Of a stretch of DNA of 62,809 nucleotides, positions 1-8,825 are shown piece by piece (the stretch's first letter is position 1; each line of letters opens with the position of its first letter). Position numbers and translations under genes: made by a program. The stretch covers positions 1-62,809 of the forward strand of contig JAHLKU010000001.1 in assembly GCA_020444505.1 (NCBI GenBank), given 5' to 3'. Below the pieces are notes generated by a model. The model saw nothing but the letters and a program-made list of their open reading frames with translations, searched no databases and was not told the origin of the DNA. Source of the DNA: Actinomycetota bacterium. Lineage in GTDB: Bacteria; Actinomycetota; Acidimicrobiia; Spongiisociales; UBA11373.

Positions 1-46
1 CATCGACCGGCTCGGCTGGGCCGTCTTCGACGGGCTGGAGGGCTAG
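1..46 (+). CDS. C-terminal end of an unidentified protein (partial)
   Basis: An open frame runs in from the window edge (frame starting at base 2) and ends at a TAG, giving a 14-residue tail ending DGLEG. It is too short to identify. It lies just upstream of and on the same strand as the sugar epimerase, so it is probably the previous gene of the same surface-sugar locus. The gap to the next start is 65 bases. Confidence 0.4.
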   Translation, partial: IDRLGWAVFDGLEG

Positions 47-111
47 CGGATCGGGCATGTCGTCTCTCGGGGGCGAAGCCAGTAGCCTTCCGCTCCCTGG
101 AGGTCAGGACT

Positions 112-1173
112 ATGAGGATCCTTATCACCGGCCATCTCGGGTACATCGGGGGTGTGCTGGTCCCGACGATGCTCGACGGAGGACACGAGGTCGTTGGATT
201 GGACAGCGGTCTTTTCGATGGGTGCGACTTCCTCAGCCAGTCGGCGGTGGTACCCACGGTCGCCGAGGACATCAGGGATGTCGAGCCGCACCAACTCGAT
301 GGCATCGATGCCGTGGTTCATCTGGCAGGAATCAGCAACGATGCCGTCGGCGCGTTGAATCCACCTCTGACAGATGAGGTGAATCACCGAGCCTCCGTGT
401 CGTTGGCGCAGGCGGCGAAGCGGGCGGGTGTCGCTCGATTCGTCTTCTCCTCCACCGCTGCTGTGTATGGGCACCGCGTTGCACCGGTCTCGGAGGAGGT
501 GAAGATCAGCCCATTGACCGAATACTCCCGATCGAAGGGCGATGCCGAAGCCGGGTTGTTGGCTATGTCGGATGACCGATTCGCCGTGACTGTGCTGAGG
601 AGCGGCACGGTGTACGGTGCATCGCCTCGGTTTCGTCTCGATCTCGTGATGAACCGCATGGTTGCCTCAGCGTTGCTGAGCAGTGTCGTCGAGGTGCACG
701 GGGGAGGCGTGGTCTCACGACCGATCCTCGATGTTCGAGACCTCGTCCGGGTGTTCGCCGCCGTGGTGACGGCGCCACTAGCCGATGTCGAGGGACGGGT
801 CTTGAACGTCGGGAGGCCGGACGGCAATCTCACCGTTGCGGAGATGGCCGAGATCGTCACATCACTGGTGCCAGGCGCCCGGGTGATCAGATCGAGGGGG
901 CATTCGCCTGGCGAGAGCAGTTACCGGTGCGACTTCTCCGCGCTCAGACGGGTTCTGCCGGGGACTCGCCTCGAGTTCGATCCGTACGAGGGGGCCAGGG
1001 ATCTCATTGAGATCCTGCAGAGCCGCAGTCTCGGTGTCGACGACCTCGACCACCCGCGGTACTCGCGTCTGGGGTGGATAGAACGGCGAGTCGAAGGAGG
1101 CAAGCTCACCGCTGACCTCAGGCCCGCGCGTGACCCCGAGATGGACGGCGTGTGGGATGATTTGCTAGGTTGA
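112..1173 (+). CDS. NAD-dependent sugar epimerase/dehydratase (extended SDR)
   Basis: A 353-residue extended short-chain dehydrogenase/reductase, acting on a nucleotide-linked sugar. The N-terminal Rossmann motif is GHLGYIG (residues 7-13), the active-site serine lies in FSSTAAVYG (about 112-120) and the catalytic YxxxK is Y138-K142. Family members convert NDP-sugars by NAD-dependent epimerisation, dehydration or reduction; the exact sugar cannot be read from sequence. The ATG has a GGAGG eight bases upstream. It overlaps the next gene by four bases (TTGA) and precedes a DegT aminotransferase, as in loci making modified sugars for surface polysaccharide. Its GC content is visibly lower than the rest of the window. 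Confidence 0.85.
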   Translation: MRILITGHLGYIGGVLVPTMLDGGHEVVGLDSGLFDGCDFLSQSAVVPTVAEDIRDVEPHQLDGIDAVVHLAGISNDAVGALNPPLTDEVNHRASVSLAQAAKRAGVARFVFSSTAAVYGHRVAPVSEEVKISPLTEYSRSKGDAEAGLLAMSDDRFAVTVLRSGTVYGASPRFRLDLVMNRMVASALLSSVVEVHGGGVVSRPILDVRDLVRVFAAVVTAPLADVEGRVLNVGRPDGNLTVAEMAEIVTSLVPGARVIRSRGHSPGESSYRCDFSALRRVLPGTRLEFDPYEGARDLIEILQSRSLGVDDLDHPRYSRLGWIERRVEGGKLTADLRPARDPEMDGVWDDLLG

Positions 1174-2312
1174 CCGTCGCCCATACCTTGGGAGAAGCCT
1201 TGGCGGACGACCGCGCCACAAGACAGAGATCGGCCTCGCCAACCTGGGGAACCATTTTCGCTGTCGCTGCGGTCGTTGGTCCCTTCATCTACCTCGGAAT
1301 CAAGGTGGTCGTGCGGCGCGAACCCGCCGGTAGCGATGCCGTATGGTTCTACGCCATTGCTTTCGCCGGTCTCGCAGGCCTGGTGGCCTTCTGGGTGGTG
1401 CCGCGCCTGCGGGCGCTGGCCCGCCACCTCACGGACAAGGTCAAGGATCGTCGGAAGCGAAGGTCGAGCGAGATTCAGACGGCTGTAGCAGCCGGTCTTC
1501 GGGAGGTGGGTGGTGCCACGAGCAGCGTTGAGAGCACCCGTCTCCAGATGGCTGCGGCGTTCTTCGGATTCGGGCGCAACGGTCACGACTTCACGATCGT
1601 CCACTCCGCGCTCTCCGACTACGAGGGGCTCTTCAGACAGGCGAGGAAGGTCACCGATTTCGTGGTGATCCCTACCGATGAGCTCCGCACTGTCGCCGAC
1701 CTCTATGCCCTCGCGGCCGACAGGGGTGCGCTCTACGACGGAGGCCCCATCAGTCTGAATCCGGATGAGATCGAAGGCGGCCAGTACGACGTGCAACTCA
1801 AGGGCAATCTCATCCTGGTGGGCAGCCCCAAGTTCAACAAGGCGACCGAACACATCCTCGATCAGATCAACCGGATGAACGCCACCCAGATCAGGATGAA
1901 CCTAACGCCGCCGGATGCCGATCCGGCAGATCAAGTCGTGACCATTGAAGTGGGTGGGAAGAGATTTGAACCCACACCCGATAGCCGCTTGGGTCGTGTG
2001 GACCGGCTCGACGAAGACTACGCGTTGCTCGTGAAAGCGCCCAACCCCTTGGGCGAGACCTCGGAGGTCTTCATCTTGGCGGGCTGCAACCAGGCGGCTC
2101 AGGAGGCCCTCGGCCGTTGCCTGGTGAAGACGGAGGTACTCCGAGCGCTGTATCAAAAAGCCAACGGTGGCCCGGTCTTCGCGGTCTTGAAGACGATGTA
2201 CACCTACCGATCGCAGGGACGGCCGCGGCTACAGAGCGCCGTGTTCGTCTTCCCAGAGGAAGTCGAGTTCACGACTCTCAGTTGTCGGTATGAGACCGAA
2301 GAGGAGGGCTGA
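1170..2312 (+). CDS. Unrecognised protein with two N-terminal membrane helices
   Basis: 380 residues, starting at a TTG that overlaps the stop of the upstream epimerase gene, so the two are probably translationally coupled. Two hydrophobic helices (about 26-46 and 57-77) are followed by a basic stretch (KDRRKRR) and a cytoplasmic domain of about 280 residues. That domain has alternating hydrophobic strands such as GNLILVGSPKF near residue 215, suggesting an alpha/beta fold that may bind a nucleotide or sugar ligand. I do not recognise the family. Its place between an epimerase and a DegT aminotransferase suggests a role in surface-glycan synthesis or its control, but this is only context. Confidence 0.7.
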   Translation: MTVAHTLGEALADDRATRQRSASPTWGTIFAVAAVVGPFIYLGIKVVVRREPAGSDAVWFYAIAFAGLAGLVAFWVVPRLRALARHLTDKVKDRRKRRSSEIQTAVAAGLREVGGATSSVESTRLQMAAAFFGFGRNGHDFTIVHSALSDYEGLFRQARKVTDFVVIPTDELRTVADLYALAADRGALYDGGPISLNPDEIEGGQYDVQLKGNLILVGSPKFNKATEHILDQINRMNATQIRMNLTPPDADPADQVVTIEVGGKRFEPTPDSRLGRVDRLDEDYALLVKAPNPLGETSEVFILAGCNQAAQEALGRCLVKTEVLRALYQKANGGPVFAVLKTMYTYRSQGRPRLQSAVFVFPEEVEFTTLSCRYETEEEG

Positions 2313-2315
2313 GAC

Positions 2316-3494
2316 ATGAGTCATGACTACCGAGGAACTCAGTCGGATCCGATCCCACTCACTCGACCGAGTCTCCCCCCTCTCGATGAGATGCTTGAGG
2401 ATTTCCACACCGTCTTCGACTCCGGGCGCCTCACGAATTTCGGGCCATACGCCACACGCCTGGAGGCATTGGTCTCCCAGACCGTGGGGGCGAGGCGGGT
2501 GGTCAGCGTCGCGAACGCGACGACAGGCCTGATGATGGTGCTGAATACGCTTCCCCCTGGAACCGAGGTGCTCCTCCCGAGTTTTACCTTCCTGCCCACT
2601 GCTCAGGCGGTGGCATGGAACCCGGGTCTGACGCCGGTGTTCGTAGACATCGACAGGAACACCTACAACATCGACCCAGACGATCTGCGCAGGAAGGTGT
2701 CCTCAAACACGTCGGCGATCCTTGGTGTCCATGTGTTCGGTGTGCCCTGCGACATCGATGCGTTGGATCGGATCGCCCGTGACCACGGGTTGCGCGTATT
2801 CTTCGACAGCGCGCATGCTCTTGGGTCGCGAATCGGAGAAGACGCCATCGGGGCGTTTGGGACCGCCGAGGTGTTCTCGTTGAGCGCAACAAAGGTCGTT
2901 GCATGCGGAGAGGGCGGCGTGGTCGCCACCAATGACGATACCCTCCACAGGGGGCTGCTGAACCGCCGCAACTACGGCTTCTCCATCGACGCCACGGACA
3001 GTGCCAACCTTGGTCTCAACGGGAAGATCACCGAACTCAGCGCCGTACTTGGACTCCACTTGCTAGGAGGCCTGCAGGATCGCGTCTCGCGTCGGAACCA
3101 GATCGCAGCTGCATACCGGAGTGGTCTCTCACGGGTCCGGGGTCTTCGGTTCCAATCAGTGCCCGATGGGAGTGTCAGCACGTACAAGGACTTCACGATC
3201 GAGATCGATCCGAAGGAGTTCGGGATGACCCGCGACGGACTCCGAGCCGGGTTGGCTGCTCTCGGGATCGAGACAGCGCCCTACTTCTCCCCGCCCATTC
3301 ATCGGATGACCTACTTCAGGGAGCGCTTCCCCGTTGCGGAGCCCCTGCCGACGACCGACCAGGTCTCGGGGCGGATCCTCTCTCTCCCGATGTTCGAGGA
3401 CATGACGGACAGCCAGGTCGAGCGAGTGATCGAGTCGGTCGAAGCGGTGGGTGCGGGCGCCATCAATCGCCTCGGCAAACGATCGGCGGGTTGA
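2316..3494 (+). CDS. DegT/DnrJ/EryC1/StrS family PLP aminotransferase
   Basis: 392 residues of the sugar aminotransferase family, which transfers an amino group from glutamate to a keto-sugar nucleotide. The PLP-binding lysine is K193 in SATKVVACGEGG, and the PLP-ring aspartate lies in FFDSAHALG (about 162-170). The N-terminal segment is typical of the family. It starts three bases after the upstream stop, with the ATG preceded by GAGGAGGGCTGAGAC. It ends the plus-strand cluster and faces the convergent glycosyltransferase at 3521. Together with the epimerase it indicates an amino-sugar in an extracellular polysaccharide or glycoprotein; the product is unknown. Confidence 0.88.
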   Translation: MSHDYRGTQSDPIPLTRPSLPPLDEMLEDFHTVFDSGRLTNFGPYATRLEALVSQTVGARRVVSVANATTGLMMVLNTLPPGTEVLLPSFTFLPTAQAVAWNPGLTPVFVDIDRNTYNIDPDDLRRKVSSNTSAILGVHVFGVPCDIDALDRIARDHGLRVFFDSAHALGSRIGEDAIGAFGTAEVFSLSATKVVACGEGGVVATNDDTLHRGLLNRRNYGFSIDATDSANLGLNGKITELSAVLGLHLLGGLQDRVSRRNQIAAAYRSGLSRVRGLRFQSVPDGSVSTYKDFTIEIDPKEFGMTRDGLRAGLAALGIETAPYFSPPIHRMTYFRERFPVAEPLPTTDQVSGRILSLPMFEDMTDSQVERVIESVEAVGAGAINRLGKRSAG

Positions 3495-3520
3495 GGATCT
3501 GACGGCGAACCGCCGGAGGT

Positions 3521-4651
3521 TCATCGGATCGGGGTGTCCCGGTCCTTCCACGCCACCGACGAGTTGGTGGCGTAGAGCACCATCGAGTGGAACAGCGTCG
3601 TGCCCCAGAACGCCACCGTCACCGGGTGGAAGGGCGTGGTCCACAGCGGGTCGCCGCCGAGGTTGGAGGTGAGCGCACGGTTGGCCAGCAGCAGCAGGCA
3701 CTGGAACACGGCGATCTCCGGCACCGCGTCGCCCGCCAGCCCGAAGCCCACCCGCACGAAGGGCGCCAGCAGCAGCGGGGCGAGCACGAAGGCGACGGCG
3801 GCGCCCATCCACGGGTTGTTGCCGAGGGCGCCGTAGGCGTTCTTGGAGAACCCGGTCCAGATCTCCCCCAGCTCGTCGTACCAGCGGGTCTCCACGAGGT
3901 CGGTGCCGTTGGCGATGCGGACCCGGAACCCGGCGGCCTTCACGTTGCGGCTCATCTGCACGTCGTCCACCACGTGGTCGGGGGCGGCGGCGTGGCCGCC
4001 GGACGCCTCGTAGGCGTCGCGGGACACCATCAGGAAGGGCCCGAACGCCACCGCCAGCATCGGGTTGCGGGTGTGGTGGATGAGGGCGATGGGGAAGAGG
4101 CCGAACAGGGCGTGGGTGACCATGGGCAGCAGCACCTTGCCCGCGAACGAGGTGGACCCGGAGCGGGGGAGCAGCGAGACCAGGCCGGCGTCGTCGGCGG
4201 CCATGATCTCCACGGCGCTGGACACGGCTCCGGGGGCGATGACGGTGTCGGCGTCCACGAAGCAGAGGACGTCGCCCTTCGCCGCGGCCGCCAGTTGATG
4301 GCAGGCCCAGTTCTTGCCGCTCCACCCGGCCCGCAGCGGCGCGCCGCTGCGCAGCCGCACCCTGGGGTCGCCGCAGCCCTCGACGATCTCGGCGGTGCGG
4401 TCGGTGGAGTTGTCGTCCATCACCACGATCTCGACGTTCGGGTAGTCCTGGGCGAGGAGGCCCTCCAGGCAGCGCCCGATGACGTCCTCCTCGTTGCGGG
4501 CGGGGACCAGCAGGCTGACGAGGGGGGCGTCGTCGCCCCACGTCCTGGGCTCGGGCCGGCGCATGATGCGGCGGTTCCACAGGATGAGGGCGAACTGGGC
4601 CAGCACCAGGCCGGTGAGCACGCCGTCGAACACGAAGCCGCCGTCGATCAC
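3521..4651 (-). CDS. Membrane glycosyltransferase family 2 (CrtQ-like)
   Basis: 376 residues. An N-terminal membrane helix (FVFDGVLTGLVLAQFALIL) is followed by a GT2 domain with DDNSTDRT, the metal-binding DADT motif and a DDVQMSRN segment that would hold the catalytic base, then two or three C-terminal hydrophobic helices. Members transfer sugars at the inner face of the membrane, often to isoprenoid or carotenoid acceptors; the acceptor here is unknown. The open frame extends to 5095, but the start is placed at the GTG at 4651 because it overlaps the TGA of plsY (GTGA) and sits directly before the membrane helix. It is co-transcribed behind plsY. Confidence 0.85.
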   Translation of the reverse strand: MIDGGFVFDGVLTGLVLAQFALILWNRRIMRRPEPRTWGDDAPLVSLLVPARNEEDVIGRCLEGLLAQDYPNVEIVVMDDNSTDRTAEIVEGCGDPRVRLRSGAPLRAGWSGKNWACHQLAAAAKGDVLCFVDADTVIAPGAVSSAVEIMAADDAGLVSLLPRSGSTSFAGKVLLPMVTHALFGLFPIALIHHTRNPMLAVAFGPFLMVSRDAYEASGGHAAAPDHVVDDVQMSRNVKAAGFRVRIANGTDLVETRWYDELGEIWTGFSKNAYGALGNNPWMGAAVAFVLAPLLLAPFVRVGFGLAGDAVPEIAVFQCLLLLANRALTSNLGGDPLWTTPFHPVTVAFWGTTLFHSMVLYATNSSVAWKDRDTPIR

Positions 4652-5265
4652 GCCGTCCCCCCTCGTACCCGGTCCCACCCGGTCTCGGCCTCGATCTCCC
4701 GCATGCGGGGCTCGTCCACGATCCGCTTGGCCGCGGTGAGCAGGAAGCCTCCGAGGGCCACCGCCAGCACGCCCCAGCCGGCGCCGGTGAGCGGGGCGAG
4801 GGCGAAGGTGCCCACCACCACGGTGATCAGCGTGGGGAGGAAGCGGCGGGTCGCCAGCCACACCAGGCCGCAGGCGGCGCCTGCACCGAGGGCGGCGAGC
4901 GGGGCGAGCGCGGCGAGGAAGCCCCCGGCGGCGGCGACGCCCTTGCCGCCGACGAACCCGAGCCACACCGGGTAGGCGTGGCCGATCACCAGGAACGCCA
5001 CGCCCACGGCGAGGCGGGAGAGCGGGCCGTGGGCGAGGGGGATGGCCACGGCCGCTCCCTTGCCGAAGTCGAGGGCGAAGGCGGCGACGCCCCACCCCCG
5101 GCCGACCTCGTGGAACGTGTTGCGCGCCCCGACGTTGCCCTCGCCTGCGGTGCGGATGTCGATGCCGGCGCCGAACCGCCCGAGCAGGTACGCGGACGGG
5201 AACGACCCGATCAGGTAGGCGCCGATCGCCACGACGGCGAGCACTCCGGCCTCGTTCCAGTCCAC
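4648..5265 (-). CDS. plsY: Acyl-phosphate:glycerol-3-phosphate acyltransferase PlsY
   Basis: 205 residues, the usual PlsY length. It makes lysophosphatidic acid from acyl-phosphate and glycerol-3-phosphate, the first acylation in phospholipid synthesis, in the plasma membrane. Five hydrophobic segments are visible. Family motifs include GSFPSAYLLGR, the GNVGARNTFHEVG segment (phosphate binding) and the GGKGVA loop. The start is a GTG at 5265 with GGAGG at the right distance; the longer frame reaching 7518 is only the shadow of aconitase. It overlaps the downstream glycosyltransferase by four bases and follows acnA after a 68-base gap that contains a small hairpin. Confidence 0.93.
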   Translation of the reverse strand: MDWNEAGVLAVVAIGAYLIGSFPSAYLLGRFGAGIDIRTAGEGNVGARNTFHEVGRGWGVAAFALDFGKGAAVAIPLAHGPLSRLAVGVAFLVIGHAYPVWLGFVGGKGVAAAGGFLAALAPLAALGAGAACGLVWLATRRFLPTLITVVVGTFALAPLTGAGWGVLAVALGGFLLTAAKRIVDEPRMREIEAETGWDRVRGGTA

Positions 5266-5289
5266 AGGGTTCCTCCAGGGGGGCAGTGT

Positions 5290-5304
5290 AGGGGGACGCC
5301 CCCT
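5290..5304 (-). terminator. Small GC hairpin after acnA
   Basis: AGGGGG-ACG-CCCCCT forms a six-base-pair stem with a three-base loop in the gap between acnA and plsY. No T-run follows on the minus strand, so it is at best a weak or Rho-assisted terminator, or an mRNA-end stabiliser. Confidence 0.3.
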
Positions 5305-5333
5305 GCGGCCGCCCGGGCGGGCCTGCGGTGCCG

Positions 5334-8003
5334 CTACGGGCGAGCCATGCGGCGCAGCACCATGTGGAGGATCCCGCCGTTGCGGAGGTACTCCACCTCG
5401 ATCGGCGTGTCCACCCGGGCGGTGGCGGTGAACTCCACCACCGACCCGTCGGCGCGGGCCGCCCGGACCGGCACCCCGGCGCGCGGGGTGAGGGCGTCGT
5501 CCACGTCGATCTCGAACGTCTCGGTGCCGTCGAGGCCCAGGCTGTCGGCGTCGTGGCCGTCGGGGAACGTGAGCGGCAGCACGCCCATCATCACCAGGTT
5601 GCTGCGGTGGATGCGCTCGTAGGAGACGGCGATCACCGCCTTCACGCCCAGCAGGAACGTGCCCTTGGCCGCCCAGTCCCGGGACGAGCCCATGCCGTAG
5701 TCCTTGCCGGCCAGCACCACCAGCGGCGTGCCGGCGTCCCGGTACCGCATGGCCGCCTCGTACACCGGCTTGACGGTGCCGTCGGTGAAGTCGGTGGTGA
5801 CGCCGCCCTCGGTGCCGGGAGCCAGCTGGTTGCGGATGCGGATGTTGGCGAACGTGCCCCGGGTCATCACCCGGTCGTTGCCGCGCCGCGACCCGTAGGA
5901 GTTGAACATGGTCCGTTCGACGCCCCGCTCGAGCAGGAACCTGCCTGCGGGGGTGTCGGGGCCGATGGCCCCGGCCGGGCTGATGTGGTCGGTGGTCACG
6001 GAGTCGGCCAGCTTCAACAGCGCCCTGGCGCCCCGGATGGGGGCGATCGGGGCGGGCTCGAGCCCGAGGTCGGTGAAGAACGGCGGCTCCTGGATGTAGG
6101 TGCTGGCGTCGTCCCAGTCGTACAGGTCCCCGCCGGACACGGCGATGGCCTTCCACTCGTCGGCGCCCTCGAACACCGAGGCGTACTGCTCCTCGAACTG
6201 GCCGCTCGACACGGAGCTGCCCACGATCTCGGCGATCTCGTGCTGGGTGGGCCACAGGTCCCGCAGGAACACGGGCTCGCCGTCGGCGCCGGTGCCGAGC
6301 GGCTCGGTGGCCAGGTCGATGTCCACCGTGCCGGCGATGGCGTAGGCCACCACCAGCGGCGGAGACGCCAGGTAGTTGGCGCGCACGTCGGGCGAGATGC
6401 GCCCCTCGAAGTTGCGGTTGCCGGACAGGACCGAGGTGGCCACCAGGTCGTGGGCGTGGATGGCCTCGCTGATCGGCTGCGGCAGCGGGCCGCTGTTGCC
6501 GATGCAGGTGGTGCACCCGTAGCCGACGGTGTAGAAGCCAAGTGCCTCCAGGTCGCCGGTGAGCCCCGCCTCGTCCAGATAGCGGGTCACCACCCGCGAC
6601 CCGGGGGCGAAGGAGGTCTTCACCCACGGCTTGCGGGACAGCCCGCGCTCCCGGGCCTTGCGGGCCACGAGACCTGCGCCCACCATCACGTCCGGGTTGG
6701 AGGTGTTCGTGCACGAGGTGATGGCGGCGATGACCACGTCGCCGTGGGTGAGGTCGAACTCCTCGCCGTCGAAGGCCACGTCCTCGGCGGTGGCTCCGGG
6801 GTCGGCGTCGAAGGTCTCGTCGAGGTCGCGGCGCCACTCGCTCTTCATGGCGCCGAGGTCGATGCGGTCCTGGGGCCGCTTGGGGCCCGACAGCGACGGC
6901 ACCACCGTGCCCATGTCCAGTTCCAGCACGTCGGAGTAGACGACGTCGCGGGTGTCGTCCCGCCACAGCCCCTGCATCCTGCAGTACTGCTCGACGGTCT
7001 CCACCAGGGCCTCGTCCCGGCCGGTGAGCCGCAGGTAGCGGGTGGTCTGGTCGTCCACCGGGAAGAAGCCGACGGTGGCGCCGTACTCCGGCGCCATGTT
7101 GGCGATGGTGGCCCGGTTGGCCAGCGGCATGTCGTCCAGGCCCGGCCCGTAGAACTCCACGAACGCGCCGACCACGCCGCGGGCCCGGAGCATCTCGGTC
7201 ACCCGCAGCACCAGGTCGGTGGCGGTGGCCCCCTCGGCGAGCCTGCCGGTGAGGTGGAAGCCCACCACTTCGGGCACCAGCATGTAGATCGGCTGGCCCA
7301 CCAGCACCGCCTCTGCCTCGATGCCGCCGACGCCCCAGCCGACCACCCCGAGGCCGTTGATCATGGTGGTGTGGGAGTCGGTGCCCACCAGGCTGTCGGG
7401 GTAGAGCACGGCGCCGTCGTCCCAGACCACGGTGGCCAGGTACTCCAGGTTCACCTGGTGGACGATCCCGGTGGCCGGCGGCACCACCCGGAAGTTGTCG
7501 AAGGCCTGCTGGCCCCACTTCAGGAACTCGTAGCGCTCCCGATTGCGCTCGAACTCCTTCTCGCTGTTGATGAGCAGCGCCATGCCGCTGTTGAAGGCGT
7601 CCACCTGCACCGAGTGGTCGATGACCAGGTCGGCAGGCACCTGCGGGTTCACCTTCTGCGCCGAGGCGGTGTCGCCCGTCATCCTGACGATGGCGGCCCG
7701 CATCGCCGCCAGGTCCACCACGGCGGGCACGCCGGTGAAGTCCTGCAGCACCACCCGGCCGGGGTTGAAGGCCACCTCGGTGGTGCCGACCTTGGAGGCG
7801 TCGTACCCGGCGAGGGCGGCGACGTCGTCGTCGGTGACCACCCGGCCGTCGTGGTTGCGGAGCACCGCCTCCAGCAGCACCTTGATCGAGTACGGCATCT
7901 TGTCGAGGTCCCCCATGTCCCCCAGCGCGTCCAGGCGGTGGACGGTGCGCCTGCCGAGCGGGGTGTCGATCTGGGTGCGTGCTTCGAAGGGATCGTGCGC
8001 CAT
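5334..8003 (-). CDS. acnA: Aconitate hydratase AcnA
   Basis: 889 residues, typical of AcnA/IRP-type aconitases. It isomerises citrate to isocitrate in the TCA cycle using a 4Fe-4S cluster. The cluster cysteines are seen in [11 protein letters not shown] and in [10 protein letters not shown], and the C-terminal swivel domain with [12 protein letters not shown] is intact. The ATG at 8003 has GGAG upstream. A TATCCT (-10 type) lies about 30 bases before the start. The next gene upstream is a SufR-like Fe-S regulator, which suggests that expression follows Fe-S status. A 901-residue frame on the plus strand across the same region is a composition shadow. Confidence 0.97.
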   Translation of the reverse strand: MAHDPFEARTQIDTPLGRRTVHRLDALGDMGDLDKMPYSIKVLLEAVLRNHDGRVVTDDDVAALAGYDASKVGTTEVAFNPGRVVLQDFTGVPAVVDLAAMRAAIVRMTGDTASAQKVNPQVPADLVIDHSVQVDAFNSGMALLINSEKEFERNRERYEFLKWGQQAFDNFRVVPPATGIVHQVNLEYLATVVWDDGAVLYPDSLVGTDSHTTMINGLGVVGWGVGGIEAEAVLVGQPIYMLVPEVVGFHLTGRLAEGATATDLVLRVTEMLRARGVVGAFVEFYGPGLDDMPLANRATIANMAPEYGATVGFFPVDDQTTRYLRLTGRDEALVETVEQYCRMQGLWRDDTRDVVYSDVLELDMGTVVPSLSGPKRPQDRIDLGAMKSEWRRDLDETFDADPGATAEDVAFDGEEFDLTHGDVVIAAITSCTNTSNPDVMVGAGLVARKARERGLSRKPWVKTSFAPGSRVVTRYLDEAGLTGDLEALGFYTVGYGCTTCIGNSGPLPQPISEAIHAHDLVATSVLSGNRNFEGRISPDVRANYLASPPLVVAYAIAGTVDIDLATEPLGTGADGEPVFLRDLWPTQHEIAEIVGSSVSSGQFEEQYASVFEGADEWKAIAVSGGDLYDWDDASTYIQEPPFFTDLGLEPAPIAPIRGARALLKLADSVTTDHISPAGAIGPDTPAGRFLLERGVERTMFNSYGSRRGNDRVMTRGTFANIRIRNQLAPGTEGGVTTDFTDGTVKPVYEAAMRYRDAGTPLVVLAGKDYGMGSSRDWAAKGTFLLGVKAVIAVSYERIHRSNLVMMGVLPLTFPDGHDADSLGLDGTETFEIDVDDALTPRAGVPVRAARADGSVVEFTATARVDTPIEVEYLRNGGILHMVLRRMARP

Positions 8004-8032
8004 GGGTGGTCTCCGGGGTGGCCGACGGGGTG

Positions 8033-8038
8033 AGGATA
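8033..8038 (-). promoter_or_regulatory. Possible -10 element for acnA
   Basis: TATCCT on the minus strand, about 30 bases upstream of the acnA ATG. No convincing -35 box is visible. Confidence 0.3.
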
Positions 8039-8067
8039 CCGGCGGCGGTGGAACTGCCGGGCGCGGC

Positions 8068-8757
8068 TCAGACCTCGGCGACGCAGGCGTCGCCCGGATG
8101 CTGGTGGGGGGTCACGACCACCGGGCCGGACGTCCCCCGCGCCGCGTCCATCAGCCCCCGCACCAGGCCCTGGTCGATGCGGCACACGATCTCGGGGTGA
8201 TCGGTGGCCGTGGCGCCGAAGGGGCAGTGGCTGGTGAGCAGCGAGGCGTCGGCGGGGGCGGCGGCCACGCCGAAGCCGATGGTCTCCAGGGCGCCCGACA
8301 CCGCCTCGAGTGCCGAGCCGGCGTCCCCGGCGCTCAACCCGAGCTCCTCGGCGAGGGCGGCCCCGAAGCGATAGCCGACCTCCTCGGCGACCGCAGGGCC
8401 CCGTCCGTCGTCGAGCCCCTCCACCACCTGCACCAGGAGCTCTGCCAGCAGGTCGAAGCGGCGGGGCGGGTAGGAGACGGCGATCTCCCTGGTGGTGGCC
8501 CGGTAGTGGCGGGGAGGGCGCCCCGCCCCGTGTACGGCTCCCTCCGGGGCGCCGGTCTCCTCGAGGTAGCCCTCGGCGGTGAGGCGCTCCAGGTGGTGGC
8601 GTGCCACGTTGGGGTGGATCCCGAACCGCTCGGCGATCACCGACACCGTGGCGGGCACGTCCGCCTCGGCGACGGCGAGGTAGATGCCGCGCCGGGTCGC
8701 GTCACCGAGGATGGCGGTGAGATCGCCGAGTGTGCTCTCGAAGTGCCGGGCGTCCAC
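8068..8757 (-). CDS. SufR-like Fe-S sensing HTH regulator
   Basis: 229 residues. The N-terminal half is a winged helix-turn-helix of ArsR/MarR type (about 10-80, with [15 protein letters not shown] as the recognition region). The C-terminal part carries HCPFG, then HPEIVC, then a final cysteine near the end (about C178, C192, C225), the layout of actinobacterial SufR proteins that hold a 4Fe-4S cluster. Such proteins repress Fe-S assembly genes when the cluster is bound. The start is the GTG at 8757, with AGGGGG upstream; the longer open frame to 9132 overlaps mrp. It sits between acnA and mrp, a gene for a 4Fe-4S enzyme and a gene for an Fe-S carrier, and is divergent from mrp. Confidence 0.8.
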   Translation of the reverse strand: MDARHFESTLGDLTAILGDATRRGIYLAVAEADVPATVSVIAERFGIHPNVARHHLERLTAEGYLEETGAPEGAVHGAGRPPRHYRATTREIAVSYPPRRFDLLAELLVQVVEGLDDGRGPAVAEEVGYRFGAALAEELGLSAGDAGSALEAVSGALETIGFGVAAAPADASLLTSHCPFGATATDHPEIVCRIDQGLVRGLMDAARGTSGPVVVTPHQHPGDACVAEV

Positions 8758-8792
8758 AGCGGCCCCCTGGATGGGTCGGGACGGGCCGTCAC

Positions 8793-8798
8793 TATAGT
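8793..8798 (+). promoter_or_regulatory. -10 element upstream of mrp
   Basis: TATAGT lies 28 bases before the mrp GTG in the 68-base divergent gap with the SufR-like gene. No strong -35 box is seen, as expected for a promoter that may be activator-dependent or read by an alternative sigma factor. Confidence 0.45.
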
Positions 8799-8825
8799 TT
8801 CGAGGCCCCGCCCGAAGGAGTCCCC

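Noticed and set aside
4648-7518. 956-residue frame as one large protein
   Set aside because: Only its last 205 residues are real (PlsY); the rest reads acnA out of frame.
5328-8033. 901-residue open frame on the plus strand opposite acnA
   Set aside because: Very rich in His, Gly, Val and Arg, without recognisable domains, and exactly antisense to a well-conserved aconitase. A shadow of high-GC codon use.
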